Assembly: GCA_964545075.1 (NCBI GenBank)
Contig: CAZJFS010000002.1
Location: 1-64,000 of the forward strand
Length of the DNA stretch: 64,000 nt
Origin: DAOPXV01 sp035352535
GTDB taxonomy: Bacteria > Muiribacteriota > UBA9980
Reading direction: 5' to 3'
Part shown: one piece after another, positions 44,348 through 54,488 of the stretch
How positions within the stretch are numbered: the first letter of the stretch is position 1
Layout of the letters: every line of letters begins with the position of its first letter
Notes under the pieces: model-generated
Databases searched by the model: none
What the model was told of the DNA's origin: nothing
Seen by the model: only the letters and a program-made list of their open reading frames with translations
Program-made: the position numbers and the translations under genes

Positions 44348-45898
44348 TTATTTACCTGTTATGGCTGATGAATCAAGCTTTTTTAACGCGGCACGCGCCT
44401 CTTCATATTCGGAATCTATTTTAAGGGCCTTTTTATACATCGAAGCCGCGAGCGCGTTTTTTTTCATGAGTTCATACGCCTTACCGAGGCTGATATACCC
44501 TTCAGCGAAATCCGGATTCAAGGATATGGATTTGCGAAAGTTTTTAATGGCCTCTTCGTTTTTTTGCATGCCAAGGTAAGTTATACCAAGCATGTTATAT
44601 AATTCTGGAGATTTCGGAGCGGAATTCATAAGAGCCTTAAAACTCTCTTCAGCCTTTTCATATTCCTTGTTTTCGAGATAGGCGATTCCCTTTTCAAACC
44701 CTTCGTCATATTCGCCGGGTTCGTCGCCGTTCAACGCGTCGCCGGATAACTCGACGTTAACGGAAGGCTCGCTGCTTACCGCAACGGCTTTTTCACCGGC
44801 TTTACGCAGCAGTGAACTCGAACATCCCGCGCAATATTTATAGCTAAGCTTGTTTCTCTTTCCACATTTTGAACAATATCTGTAAAGGCCGAGCATATTC
44901 GTAGCCGCGAGAGTGTCGATGTTCATGTTGATCAAAGCATCGGTAGGCTCCCCGGCGGTAAGCTTCATTTTAAAATCGTGCCCCAATTTATAAGTGGGCT
45001 CGATAGCCAGAGCTTCCTCGACAAGCGTCAGAGCTTTTTGATTTTTACCGAAAAGTATAAGGCACTGAGCCAGGGCTATTCTGGCTTTTATCATCCGCGG
45101 AGCCAGGCTTATGGCCTCTTCGTAATACTTCATAGCCGTTTTAGGATTTTTAAAGTAATTATAGGTAATAAGCCCATATTCACATAGAATTTGTGCCTTC
45201 ACCGATTCCTCGGCCTTTCTGCGCGAATCGAAAGATGGAGCCGAGAAAAAAAACGCCCTTTCAAAATCGGGGTTCAGTTTCATTAAATTCAGCAATTCAT
45301 CACGCGCCTGATCATATTTCCGATTTTTTTTATAATAATTGAAAAGAAATGCGCGGCTTTCAAAAATCTCGGGGTTTATCTTCACCGACTTTTTTATTTC
45401 CGAATACGCATTTTCGTTTTGCCCTTCGAGCGAATAAGCGATACCGGATATTAGATAATAGCGCGCACTTTCCCTGGAGATCGCCTTAAGCTTTTCACAA
45501 TAAGATCTGGCCGCCTGATTATTTCCGGTGGCAAGATTGAGCATCGCGAGAAAATAAAGGGAATCCTCGGACTGGCCAAGCTTAAGCGCTTCGTTAAAGC
45601 CGGCCATGGATTCGTATGTCTTTCCAAGCATTTTAAGTATTATGCCCAGCCTTTCCAGAAGATATCTTTTTTGCTTTTTTTCAAGTTTTTCTGAAAAATT
45701 AAGTTTTTCGGTCACCACGGCGAAAGCATCGGAAAATTTCCATCCGCGGATAAGGCGGTCCACATCGGAAGAATCCAGCAAATCAGAACTTTTAGCCGGC
45801 GCCTTTGCCAGAGCATAAAGAGGATGCTCCACTTGAAAAGTTAATAGCGCAAATGAAAGCATTAAAAAAAACGCGATTTTTTTTGAAAATGTACTCAT
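44348..45898 (-). CDS. Exported TPR protein with zinc ribbon
   Basis: 516 residues. A signal peptide (to about residue 32) is followed by TPR units over residues 50-320 and again 410-505 (IAYLENKEYEKAEESFKAL, YNMLGITYLGMQKNEEAIKN, YISLGKAYELMKKNALAAS). Between them is a zinc ribbon YCSKCGKRNKLSYKYCAGC (about 347-365), rare in an exported protein; it might still bind metal or be a membrane-proximal cytoplasmic form. It begins 19 bases after the poly-Gly lipoprotein and belongs to the M6 protease unit. Confidence 0.75.
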   Translation of the reverse strand: MSTFSKKIAFFLMLSFALLTFQVEHPLYALAKAPAKSSDLLDSSDVDRLIRGWKFSDAFAVVTEKLNFSEKLEKKQKRYLLERLGIILKMLGKTYESMAGFNEALKLGQSEDSLYFLAMLNLATGNNQAARSYCEKLKAISRESARYYLISGIAYSLEGQNENAYSEIKKSVKINPEIFESRAFLFNYYKKNRKYDQARDELLNLMKLNPDFERAFFFSAPSFDSRRKAEESVKAQILCEYGLITYNYFKNPKTAMKYYEEAISLAPRMIKARIALAQCLILFGKNQKALTLVEEALAIEPTYKLGHDFKMKLTAGEPTDALINMNIDTLAATNMLGLYRYCSKCGKRNKLSYKYCAGCSSSLLRKAGEKAVAVSSEPSVNVELSGDALNGDEPGEYDEGFEKGIAYLENKEYEKAEESFKALMNSAPKSPELYNMLGITYLGMQKNEEAIKNFRKSISLNPDFAEGYISLGKAYELMKKNALAASMYKKALKIDSEYEEARAALKKLDSSAITGK

Positions 45899-45916
45899 GA
45901 TTATAACATCCTGTCT

Positions 45917-46618
45917 TTAATTTTCTTTAGAAATAGTTTGCAACGTTTCATACATAAGCTGGGCATTCCGGTCGTCGGAATTCGGGCTGACCTTCAGAAG
46001 ATTGTCCGAAAATTCCTTCTGATCATCGGCGCCGTTTCTTACATAATGAAGAAACGCCTTATAGCCGCGGGCCTCTTCATTCGTCACGTTGGTTTTGATC
46101 CGGTCATCGGCATATACGCTTGAAAGATTCGAAAGGCCGGCACTGTTCAAGTTATTTATAGCTTCGGATATCTGGTTAACATCCTGGGTTTCGGAACTTT
46201 TAACGAGCCGGGCCGCCGCCATCCCCAAATATGCCTGATTTAAAGACGACGCCGAAACGCCGCCATTCTGGGAAGCCGTAACCGCGCCGGAAAAGCTTTC
46301 TATAGCCGCGTCTATATCAGATGAAGTTGACGAACTTTTAAAATCCGCCCAGCCGAGAGCCGAATACGCAATCGCCTTATCTCCAGCCGAGGATTCTGAA
46401 TTTGAAAGCACTTGATTCAGCTGAACTTTAGCGCTGTTATAATTCGGCGTAGAGCTGTTCAAAGCGCTCAAGCCGAGATCCAGGTTCGTGTTTCCCGTAT
46501 TGGTAGTGGAGCCGCCCGGAGTCACTGACGTCGAACCTCCTCCTCCTCCGCCGCCGCAACCGCCGGATAATAAAACAAGCACGAAAAACATCAATGAAAA
46601 AGCAAGCTTTTTATTCAT
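45917..46618 (-). CDS. Poly-Gly lipoprotein with helical repeats
   Basis: 233 residues. The lipobox LSGGC (about residues 17-21) is followed by a run of seven glycines and a Ser/Thr/Gly linker. From residue 45 on the sequence is helical with TPR-like spacing (NLDLGLSALNSSTPNYNSAK, AYSALGWADFKSSSTSSDID, AYLGMAAARLVKSSETQD). It lies 20 bases after the M6 metalloprotease gene and before the TPR/zinc-ribbon gene, so it may anchor or present that protein. Confidence 0.75.
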   Translation of the reverse strand: MNKKLAFSLMFFVLVLLSGGCGGGGGGGSTSVTPGGSTTNTGNTNLDLGLSALNSSTPNYNSAKVQLNQVLSNSESSAGDKAIAYSALGWADFKSSSTSSDIDAAIESFSGAVTASQNGGVSASSLNQAYLGMAAARLVKSSETQDVNQISEAINNLNSAGLSNLSSVYADDRIKTNVTNEEARGYKAFLHYVRNGADDQKEFSDNLLKVSPNSDDRNAQLMYETLQTISKEN

Positions 46619-46638
46619 TTTATATGCACCTCTCTTTT

Positions 46639-49600
46639 CTAATACTCTATGGTCGATTCGCCGTAAACATTATCACCGTACACTTTAAGCGTGCATCTGA
46701 AGGGGATCGATGCAACCCTTACTACCTTATAATAAACCCGTGGCTGCGAAGACGTAACGCAATCATATCTTTCCGGCGATCCGCCGTCGAACGCCACCGA
46801 GATGGTCGGGGCATTCGCGAGCGAAGTTTTCGATCTGACCGCGAAGACGAGATAATTGGATGAGCCGGGAACTACGAATGAACCCGTCTTGAAGTTGGAT
46901 GTAGCCTCCGCCGCAAGTTTTAAAACTTTTACCGGAGCTGAAACCGCATTAACGTTAGGCGACGCAGAGTTCGAAACTGTCAGCGTGCTGTTCTGACTTT
47001 CAGTGGCAAAAATTATGGCGTCGGCTGAAAATGTTTTGCGTCCCTGATCGACCCGCGAAAAAATATAAGGCTTTTGAGCAGTATAAGGAAGCTCGGCGGC
47101 AAGGTCGCTTGACGTAAAATATATTTTATCCGTGGAATCGGTTTTTATATTATCGTATGAGTCAAATAGGACGGCTTCAACCTGACGTATAGGCTGATAT
47201 TGGTTCACGCTTGCCGGAACATTGTTCAAAACTATCCTGGCGAGTGGTGCCGGAGTTCCATAGGCATTGAAATTAACGGGCGAACCGGAAAGCTGAACGG
47301 AATTTAAATCATAGGCAGTGGCCCTGAAAACATACATGCCGGTTTTCGTTCCGATTTTCACGCTTGTAGTGGCGACGCCATCGGCATCAGTGAACCTGGA
47401 ATTATTTCCAATGCCCGTGTTCTGGGAGCCGGCTGGAAAACTGACCGCCTGAAAAAGCACCTGCGCGTTTTTAACGGGATTGCTGAATTCGTCGGTAATC
47501 TTGATCCCTATGGTCGCACCTGAAGTTTTCGCAACCTCCGAATAGATATCGCCCGAATTCATCGTAATTATCTTTTTAGAGGCGGCGGCATTGTATGTAA
47601 CCGCGGGCCGCTGAACGAAAGATGTTTTCGCTTGCCCCTGGATCAATTCTGCGAAGATTTCATAAACGCCGGACCTGGTGTTTAAAAGAGTAAAATTATA
47701 AGATTTGTCGGCGCCAATAAACGTAGAACTAGGCGTTATATCTGAAAGTTCATAGGCGTTCTGCGAAACGTTCCATAATTTTATAGAGAACGCGTCGCGG
47801 TCAAGATCTTCTATCATGGCCCCGTTTGAACCTTTCGGAGACAGCTTGATGCCGAGATTGGACCCGGCTGTGATTATTTGCGCCCCCACGGTCAGATCGG
47901 ATCTTTGAGCGTCCATTGAATTAACGGTAAAAGGAAGCTCCAGAAGGTCTTTTTTATCGTTTGTCTGTATTTTCTGCCCGTTTATGAAGACGCTTACCTG
48001 TTTCGCGCCGGCGCGCCTTGACTTAACCGAAAAGGAAGCTATGCCGAGCGCGTCCGAGTTGGCCGCCGGCGGAGTAACGATAGTATAAAGAGGATCGTCA
48101 TCCACGTTTATTGAAACGCTTGCCGGAGTTATGCCCGCGACGGGATTTAAATAAGCGTCACGGATCTGTATATCCACGTTGAATTTGTCGGAATTATTCG
48201 CAAGCACGCGGGATGGCGGATTGAGAATATAAAACATCGACTTTGAAGCGTTGAAAGGCCCGCTGACAAAAGTTACGTCGGGAACATTTTTCAACTCGAC
48301 CCCGCGGGCGTTTACCGTTAATTTATAAATCCCGCTTTTCGTGGCTTTAAGAGAAGCCCTGAAATAGCCGTCATTATCGGTATAAGGCGAAAGCGGAGTT
48401 ATGCTCTGCATGGCCGGCGTCGAAGACGCTATGACCCTGGAATTATTAACGGCATTGCCATAAACGTCGCGACACCGTACTACAAGCTCGGCCTGCTGAT
48501 TGCCATCGGCAAGGCTGTTATTTCCGGAAATTGAAACGGTGCTGTTATCAGCGCTTACAACGCCCGTGGACGCTACGGCATAAAACTTCAGGGGACTTCC
48601 CGTCAGGCCGGCCGAAGCCGCTTCGATCTCATAAGTGCCGACTTTGGAACCCAGCTTGAAATAGCACCTGACCTGGCCGCCGCCGTCGCTTTTGGAATTC
48701 GTCGGATCGGTGCGCGATATCGCATACCCCGCGGATCCATCAGGAAAAGTCTTTACCGTATAGGTAACGGCGACGTTATTCACCGCGTTTCCATACGGAT
48801 CAGTTATTTGAGCGGAAAATGGCGAAGTGATCTCAGTGCCGGCGTCCCCTGTCAACACGGTGGAATAGCTTCCATTCACTATTTTTGAGGCGGGAGCCGG
48901 CCCCACGTTCACGACAAAACGTGCCGGGCTTCCGGAAACGCTATAATTTCCGGCGACGGCTGCCCAGACTTCCTCTTCGCCGGCCGTTTTTCCCGCGACG
49001 TATCCCACGGCAGCTTCGCCGGCGCTGTTAGTATACACCGATTCGGTATCGAGCGTTCCGCCTCCGTGATAAACGTAAAACGATACGATGCAGTTTTCCA
49101 CACGGTTGCCGGAAGCATCCTGCACCCTGACTTTAAAATTCGTAGCCACGCGAAGGCCGGCGGTCGCGCTCTGCAGGTCGCCCGCAACCTTGCTCAATAT
49201 GCCGGGCGTCCCGGCGATGGCGTTGAGCACGAATTCCGCTGAAGCCACCGGCGGATCGGCGGTCACGGAAGCAGTAACCTTATAAGAGCCAACTTTGTCG
49301 CCTAACTTTAAGACGGAGGTTCTGGCATATCCGGTTGAATCCGTTATAGAGTCTGATTGGCTGAGAACCAAATCTGAGGCGCCTTCGGGCTTTCCATCCG
49401 AACCCTGTTTTTGGGCAAAATGAACTATGACATTTTCAAGGGTATTGTTGGCCGCGTCGTATACGTTAACCGAAATAGGATTGTTCAGAGGCATATTTAT
49501 CGAGCCATTCTGAGCATCGCCCGATGCGATGCGTATGGATGAAGGCGGCCCGCCCTTCGCCTCGAGGTTAAACATGACCGGCGATCCGGATGCTCCCGAA

Positions 49601-52600
49601 AGCTCGGCGGCGACTTTATAAACACCTATCTTGCCGCCAAAAACAACCTTGGCGCTTGCATAACCGTTAGCATCGGTAACCGGGTTAGGATCCGTCAAAG
49701 AATGGCCGGCGGCGCCCGAAGGCGAAGAGACGAAGGAAAAAGAAAGTCTCTGACCAGGCACGCCATTATTGAAGGCGTCGCGGACCTGAACGCGAAGGCC
49801 TAACGGAAGCTGCTGACCAACCGTGCCGATCTGATCGTTTCCTGAAATATATGCTATCTTATCATACGGCCCTGAAACGAACTGAAGGACTGGCTGCTGG
49901 ATTAAAGTCACGCCATTGACCACGATCGTGACCTTTTTTTGTTCCGCCAGGGTCGAAGTTATAAGAATGCTTGTTTTTCCATCGGCGTCCGTGGGTTTTA
50001 ACGCGGCCGGCGGAATAGACTGGCCATCGGCATTTTTCACGTTATTACTCATGCCGGATACGCTGGCCGCTGGAACCGCGCCGGATATCGGCTGACCCGA
50101 AAGATTTTTCACGGTTATAAGTACTATAGCGGTAACCTGATTATTAGCTATAAAAACCGAGTTGGAGCCTCCAACGATCTCAACCGTCGAAAGCGTAGGG
50201 CTGATAACGGGCGTAGTAAAAGAAAAATTTATGCCTTGATTTAAAGTTATGCTTCCATCGGTAACCGCCGAAACTAAAACGTTATTCGAAGGCTGCGACG
50301 ACTTGATTATAAATCTGGCGTTTCCGCCGGCATCAGTGAGGATGCTTGCCGGAACTATTATAACACCGGCCGCGGGTTCCGGTTTAAGCGAAACGGTTTT
50401 CTGCGCAACGGGATTTTGATTGACGTCCCGAATATTGACGAGTATTTCCGCGCTATCGCTTCCATCGGCGATAAGTTGCGTCCGCGTCGCCGTCATAACG
50501 GAGAGTGAAGGAGAAACAGCGCCGGCCTTGAATTCTATCTGAAGAGGGTTTCCGATAGTTTTTTTCGTAAATCCGGTTTTCTGGGCTTCAACCGTTATAT
50601 TTCTAATGCCCGATTGAGACGTCTTTATTATAAAAAGGACCTTTCCGGAAGAATTAGTCTTCGCTGGAGAAACCGGCGATAAAATATCTATGTTCGCATA
50701 CTGGTTCTTATCGGATTTGATATAGACGTCACAATTAGCGATGGCATTAAATGAAGCGTCAAATATCGTTATCTCGACTCCGGCGGTATCGTTTCCGTCG
50801 GCTGTAAAAGGCTGTTCACTGGAATTTTTAAGAACTACCGTCGAATTAACTTCCGACACGTCACCGATTTCAACGGCCGAGCCAATATCAATAGGAGCGG
50901 TCGAGGAACGGGCGCTATTTCCGGAAAGATCGGTTATATGATTATTGGCTATTGTCGATGAAATATTTATACCCGAAGGCGAGCCCGATGCCAGAACCGA
51001 GGAATTAAAAACACCGGTGGGCGTTATCTTAACACCGGAACCAAGATTAATCCATAATTCCGCCGCTTGCGTTCCGGCCGCAAAAGAAGCCGAAGTTCCA
51101 AGCGTATCGCCGGCAACTGGAAGCGTGAAATCCGCGGCCGACGGTCCGGGTACCAGTATGGACTTATCGAAAAATACTGAAAGACGGTCGCCTGTATCGA
51201 CGACTCCGTTGAAATTGATGTCCTGCCACGTAACGCTTACGATCTGAGGGCCCGTGCCCGGTTGAACGCCTCCGGTCGAGCCGGCTATATCGACAGCGGG
51301 ATTCCCCGTAACAACGTTGTTGCCCGTACCGTCGGCAATATGTCCCGCGGGAATGCTCCCAGATATGCCGATACCGGAAGGCGATCCGGCCGTTAAAACC
51401 GAGGAGTTGAAAATACCGTTCACGGTTATATTCACGCCCGTTCCAAGCGTTATCGAAAGCAGAACGGGCGAAGTTCCTATCGCAAATGACGCGCCCGTCC
51501 CAAAAGTATTTCCCGTCACGGGTAAAGTAAAATCGGCAGCCGCCACGCCCGAAAGCGTTATCGCTTTATCGAACGTAAGCACAACCTTGTCGCCGGCCTC
51601 GACCGAAGCGTTGGAGTTGACATCCTGCCAGGCCGCCGAGATAAGCGTAGGGCCGGTCGATGCTCCGCCCGAAACGGTTTCATTGAATGTAACGGAAACC
51701 GCCGGAAGCGAGGAACCGGAAACCGTCGCCGTGGCGGTGATAGTGACGGCTCCCGCATTCGCCCCGGCCTTAAGAGTTATCTGGGCGTTTCCTGAAGAAT
51801 CGGTCAGCACGGGCTGAGCTTCGATTATAGTAGCGCTTCCGGATGTAACGGCAAACGTCACCTGATTACTGGCGACGCCGCCCGACGATTCCGCCAGATT
51901 TATTTTCAGCGGCGAAGTATACATTGTGCTTACCGTAGCGCTCTGGGCGTCACCTGAAACTTTAGTCATTTTAGGCTTGACCACGACGTTGGCGGTTATG
52001 CCGATGGATGCGCCGGAACCGGTCTTAACTATGTTGGTTATGCCGATATAAGAATTGGCCGAGGCTGGCGGCCATGTTTTCGATGAAGGGTTAGAAGTAT
52101 TGTGGAACTTATTGTTCGTACCCGTCGGAAACGGATCGGAATCAAGACCTCTTATATTGGAAATTGGTTTCACTATAAGATGATTTCCGCCGTTGGCGAC
52201 CATAAGTTCGATAAGCCGGGCTATCTTCACGTCCCCGTCGGCGGTTCCGCTCGGCGTATCGTTTGGCGTCGTAGAACTGCTTTTCGAATTGTCGACATGA
52301 TATATTAAAAGACCCTCGCCCGGAAGGCCGGCGTCCCATGATCCGGACAGCCCTCTTTTTTCGGCTAGAAAATAATCGTTCCCGGAAGTCGCGCCGCCCT
52401 TTTCAAATCTGTAAACCTTTCCCGATTCAAAATTCAGAGCGTCCTGATTATCCGTAATATTCGTAGGAGTGGCCCATCCCAGGTTTATCCTGCACCATGG
52501 GTCCATAAAAGCCGGTTTAGTGCCGGAAGGCGAACCGTTATAACTGCCGGCGGCCATGATCGACCAGTATCCGATACCGCCCTCCGTGACGTTCGTAGTA

Positions 52601-53367
52601 TCATAAAGGTCGGGCAAGCCGAACTGATGGCCGAATTCATGGCATATTATGCCAAGAGAGCTCGTTGTTCCATGTTCCATTTCAGGTACGATCGTGGCGC
52701 CCCTGACGTCAACGCCATCGTTCGTGGTTACAAGCGACGGGGTCCTCCAGTAATACATGCTCCATATGTCGGTGCCGCCGCCCGAAACGCCGCTGGTCTC
52801 GTCTCCGTATCCCGCATGCATGACCATTACGCACTGATAATTCGCGAAATTAACATTCGCATCGGCGGCCGTAACCGCATCGGTAATAAGATCGACCGCA
52901 TTATCGGAATTTCCGTAATAAGATTCATTGTGCGCCAAAGTATAAGGCAATCCGCTTGGAAGATAAGCGGGAGTTATGTCTAAAGTTACTTTATTCCCGG
53001 ACTGGTCGGCGAAATATTGTTTGAAGTTGGTAAAAAAAGCGGTGATCTTGTCCTGATTGGCCTGGCTCAGATCGAACGTCTTGTCAGTGAACTGGGCGAA
53101 TATAACGACCACTTTGACCGTTTGGTTGGTCTTTATATAATCTTGAAGTTTCGTGGAGCCGATGGCTTCACCTGGAGCGAAAAAGCCGCTCCGCGAGGGA
53201 GAAAGCATACTGCCAAGCCCGGCCTGATCCGGTTTTTTAATATGCGACGGAAGTTTCTGACCTGGAAAAAATGGCGGCGCTACGGCAAAAGCAGGCCCGG
53301 CCGCAAAAATCATAAAAAAAGAAAAGAATGCGAAGAACAAGATGAAAACACGCATGGTCTTTGACAT
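46639..53367 (-). CDS. Giant secreted M6-family metalloprotease with Ig-like repeat stalk
   Basis: 2242 residues from the ATG at 53367, seven bases behind GAGG. A signal peptide (to about residue 30, GPAFAVAPP) leads into an M6 (immune inhibitor A-like) peptidase, residues about 60-420, with the zinc site ICHEFGHQFGLPDLYD (HExxHxxGxxD) and the downstream GYWSIMAAGSYNG. Two tandem copies of a 130-residue WQD-(V/I)N-N...D module follow (DNA 50880-51657), then more than ten Big_1/invasin-like Ig domains with the recurring DANGYASAKV / TDADGVATTSVKIG turn. No sorting signal or anchor is seen. It has its own strong promoter (53429-53458). Confidence 0.9.
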   Translation of the reverse strand: MSKTMRVFILFFAFFSFFMIFAAGPAFAVAPPFFPGQKLPSHIKKPDQAGLGSMLSPSRSGFFAPGEAIGSTKLQDYIKTNQTVKVVVIFAQFTDKTFDLSQANQDKITAFFTNFKQYFADQSGNKVTLDITPAYLPSGLPYTLAHNESYYGNSDNAVDLITDAVTAADANVNFANYQCVMVMHAGYGDETSGVSGGGTDIWSMYYWRTPSLVTTNDGVDVRGATIVPEMEHGTTSSLGIICHEFGHQFGLPDLYDTTNVTEGGIGYWSIMAAGSYNGSPSGTKPAFMDPWCRINLGWATPTNITDNQDALNFESGKVYRFEKGGATSGNDYFLAEKRGLSGSWDAGLPGEGLLIYHVDNSKSSSTTPNDTPSGTADGDVKIARLIELMVANGGNHLIVKPISNIRGLDSDPFPTGTNNKFHNTSNPSSKTWPPASANSYIGITNIVKTGSGASIGITANVVVKPKMTKVSGDAQSATVSTMYTSPLKINLAESSGGVASNQVTFAVTSGSATIIEAQPVLTDSSGNAQITLKAGANAGAVTITATATVSGSSLPAVSVTFNETVSGGASTGPTLISAAWQDVNSNASVEAGDKVVLTFDKAITLSGVAAADFTLPVTGNTFGTGASFAIGTSPVLLSITLGTGVNITVNGIFNSSVLTAGSPSGIGISGSIPAGHIADGTGNNVVTGNPAVDIAGSTGGVQPGTGPQIVSVTWQDINFNGVVDTGDRLSVFFDKSILVPGPSAADFTLPVAGDTLGTSASFAAGTQAAELWINLGSGVKITPTGVFNSSVLASGSPSGINISSTIANNHITDLSGNSARSSTAPIDIGSAVEIGDVSEVNSTVVLKNSSEQPFTADGNDTAGVEITIFDASFNAIANCDVYIKSDKNQYANIDILSPVSPAKTNSSGKVLFIIKTSQSGIRNITVEAQKTGFTKKTIGNPLQIEFKAGAVSPSLSVMTATRTQLIADGSDSAEILVNIRDVNQNPVAQKTVSLKPEPAAGVIIVPASILTDAGGNARFIIKSSQPSNNVLVSAVTDGSITLNQGINFSFTTPVISPTLSTVEIVGGSNSVFIANNQVTAIVLITVKNLSGQPISGAVPAASVSGMSNNVKNADGQSIPPAALKPTDADGKTSILITSTLAEQKKVTIVVNGVTLIQQPVLQFVSGPYDKIAYISGNDQIGTVGQQLPLGLRVQVRDAFNNGVPGQRLSFSFVSSPSGAAGHSLTDPNPVTDANGYASAKVVFGGKIGVYKVAAELSGASGSPVMFNLEAKGGPPSSIRIASGDAQNGSINMPLNNPISVNVYDAANNTLENVIVHFAQKQGSDGKPEGASDLVLSQSDSITDSTGYARTSVLKLGDKVGSYKVTASVTADPPVASAEFVLNAIAGTPGILSKVAGDLQSATAGLRVATNFKVRVQDASGNRVENCIVSFYVYHGGGTLDTESVYTNSAGEAAVGYVAGKTAGEEEVWAAVAGNYSVSGSPARFVVNVGPAPASKIVNGSYSTVLTGDAGTEITSPFSAQITDPYGNAVNNVAVTYTVKTFPDGSAGYAISRTDPTNSKSDGGGQVRCYFKLGSKVGTYEIEAASAGLTGSPLKFYAVASTGVVSADNSTVSISGNNSLADGNQQAELVVRCRDVYGNAVNNSRVIASSTPAMQSITPLSPYTDNDGYFRASLKATKSGIYKLTVNARGVELKNVPDVTFVSGPFNASKSMFYILNPPSRVLANNSDKFNVDIQIRDAYLNPVAGITPASVSINVDDDPLYTIVTPPAANSDALGIASFSVKSRRAGAKQVSVFINGQKIQTNDKKDLLELPFTVNSMDAQRSDLTVGAQIITAGSNLGIKLSPKGSNGAMIEDLDRDAFSIKLWNVSQNAYELSDITPSSTFIGADKSYNFTLLNTRSGVYEIFAELIQGQAKTSFVQRPAVTYNAAASKKIITMNSGDIYSEVAKTSGATIGIKITDEFSNPVKNAQVLFQAVSFPAGSQNTGIGNNSRFTDADGVATTSVKIGTKTGMYVFRATAYDLNSVQLSGSPVNFNAYGTPAPLARIVLNNVPASVNQYQPIRQVEAVLFDSYDNIKTDSTDKIYFTSSDLAAELPYTAQKPYIFSRVDQGRKTFSADAIIFATESQNSTLTVSNSASPNVNAVSAPVKVLKLAAEATSNFKTGSFVVPGSSNYLVFAVRSKTSLANAPTISVAFDGGSPERYDCVTSSQPRVYYKVVRVASIPFRCTLKVYGDNVYGESTIEY
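50880..51657 (-). repeat. Tandem 130-residue module inside the M6 protease gene
   Basis: Two copies of about 390 bases (approx. 51265-51657 and 50880-51255) both encode AWQD-N-N...GD...FDK, ADFTLPV-G-T-GT-ASFA, FNSSVL-(T/A)-GSPSGI and a closing VDIAG/IDIG. They are related but clearly diverged. Boundaries are approximate. Confidence 0.8.
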
Positions 53368-53428
53368 AAGCAAACCTCACTTATCGGCATTTATTTAATA
53401 ACATATTAAACATGACAAATTTGCTTAT

Positions 53429-53458
53429 ATTATATCAGAAAGTAGGGCTTTATGTCAA
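53429..53458 (-). promoter_or_regulatory. Strong promoter of the M6 metalloprotease unit
   Basis: On the - strand TTGACA (53453-53458), an 18-base spacer and TATAAT (53429-53434), both fully consensus, stand 62 bases before the ATG. Confidence 0.82.
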
Positions 53459-53480
53459 AAAAATAAAACCGGAGGAATTT

Positions 53481-54488
53481 TTATATTTTAATGAGCACTC
53501 TGTGTTCGATGAGAAAGGCTGCGAGCATTACGACAAAAGCCATAAAAAGGGGATAATGCGCTTTTTCCGAATAAAGAGTCAGTTTTGATGTTATTATCTC
53601 GCTTTTTTCAAGCTTGTTGATCACATCATAGATTTCCCGGAGCTTCTTCTCATCGGTCGCGCGAAAATACCTGCCTTCGGTAAGCGCGGCGATTTCCTGG
53701 AGCAGTTTTTCGTCGATCTTCGGTATGGAAAGCGTTCCGTCAGGGTTTCTCATGTAAAATTTCCGGCCGCCCTGCGTCACGGGTATCGGGGCGCCTTCCT
53801 TCGAACCAATGCCTATCGTATATATTTTAATGCCCCGGTCACGGGCTATTTTAGCGGCCATCATCGGTTCGACATTGCCGGTATTGTTCTCGCCGTCCGT
53901 CAAAAGTATTATGACCTTCGACTTCGCTTTTTCATCCTTGAACTTGTAAATGCAATTAGATATCGCGTCGCCGATGGCCGTTCCATCTATCGGCATCTCA
54001 CCGACCTTGACCTTGGAAAGATAATCGATTATTATGCCTATATCGATCGTAAGCGGGGAAAGCGTCATCGACCTGCCCGCAAAAACAACCATTCCAAGGC
54101 GGTGGTCCGTCATTTTTTTTATAAATTCCGAGGTCAGCTCGCGGGCCGCGGTAATCCGGTCGGGTTTAAGATCCTCCGCCGACATGGACCCGGAAACGTC
54201 GAGAGCTATGAATATGTCTATGCCCTGTCGCTTAACGTCTTCCTTTTCCTCGCCGAACTGCGGACGCGCGAGCGCGACTACCAGAAGGCACAATGCGACC
54301 GCCTTTAAAATCGCCGGGAAAACGCTCAGCCAGTTTTTATAAGTGCGCACATGGGACGTTTTCAATATCGAAAAATTCGCGTACCCGATGCCCGTGCCGC
54401 GTTTGGAATCCCTTAACATCCTGTAAGCAAGCATAATACAAGGAATAATAAGCAGAACGAGCATTTCGGGATAACGGAAAGCCATCAT
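53481..54488 (-). CDS. BatA-like von Willebrand A membrane protein
   Basis: 335 residues from the ATG at 54488, overlapping the previous stop by four bases (ATGA). Two N-terminal hydrophobic segments (MLVLLIIPCIMLAYRML; LKAVALCLLVVALARPQFG) precede a vWA domain with a complete MIDAS: DIFIALDVSGSMSAEDLK (DxSxS), the Thr in SPLTIDI and ILLTDGENNTG. A C-terminal membrane helix is near the end (YPLFMAFVVMLAAFLIEH). This is the BatA layout of the aerotolerance operon, whose role is envelope stress or folding of unknown targets. It is the last gene of the unit. Confidence 0.9.
   Translation of the reverse strand: MMAFRYPEMLVLLIIPCIMLAYRMLRDSKRGTGIGYANFSILKTSHVRTYKNWLSVFPAILKAVALCLLVVALARPQFGEEKEDVKRQGIDIFIALDVSGSMSAEDLKPDRITAARELTSEFIKKMTDHRLGMVVFAGRSMTLSPLTIDIGIIIDYLSKVKVGEMPIDGTAIGDAISNCIYKFKDEKAKSKVIILLTDGENNTGNVEPMMAAKIARDRGIKIYTIGIGSKEGAPIPVTQGGRKFYMRNPDGTLSIPKIDEKLLQEIAALTEGRYFRATDEKKLREIYDVINKLEKSEIITSKLTLYSEKAHYPLFMAFVVMLAAFLIEHRVLIKI

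Noticed and set aside
50741..51817. + strand open frames rich in Pro/Ser/Val within the M6 protease gene
   Set aside because: They are complements of the repetitive Ser/Gly/Thr coding sequence, not genes.
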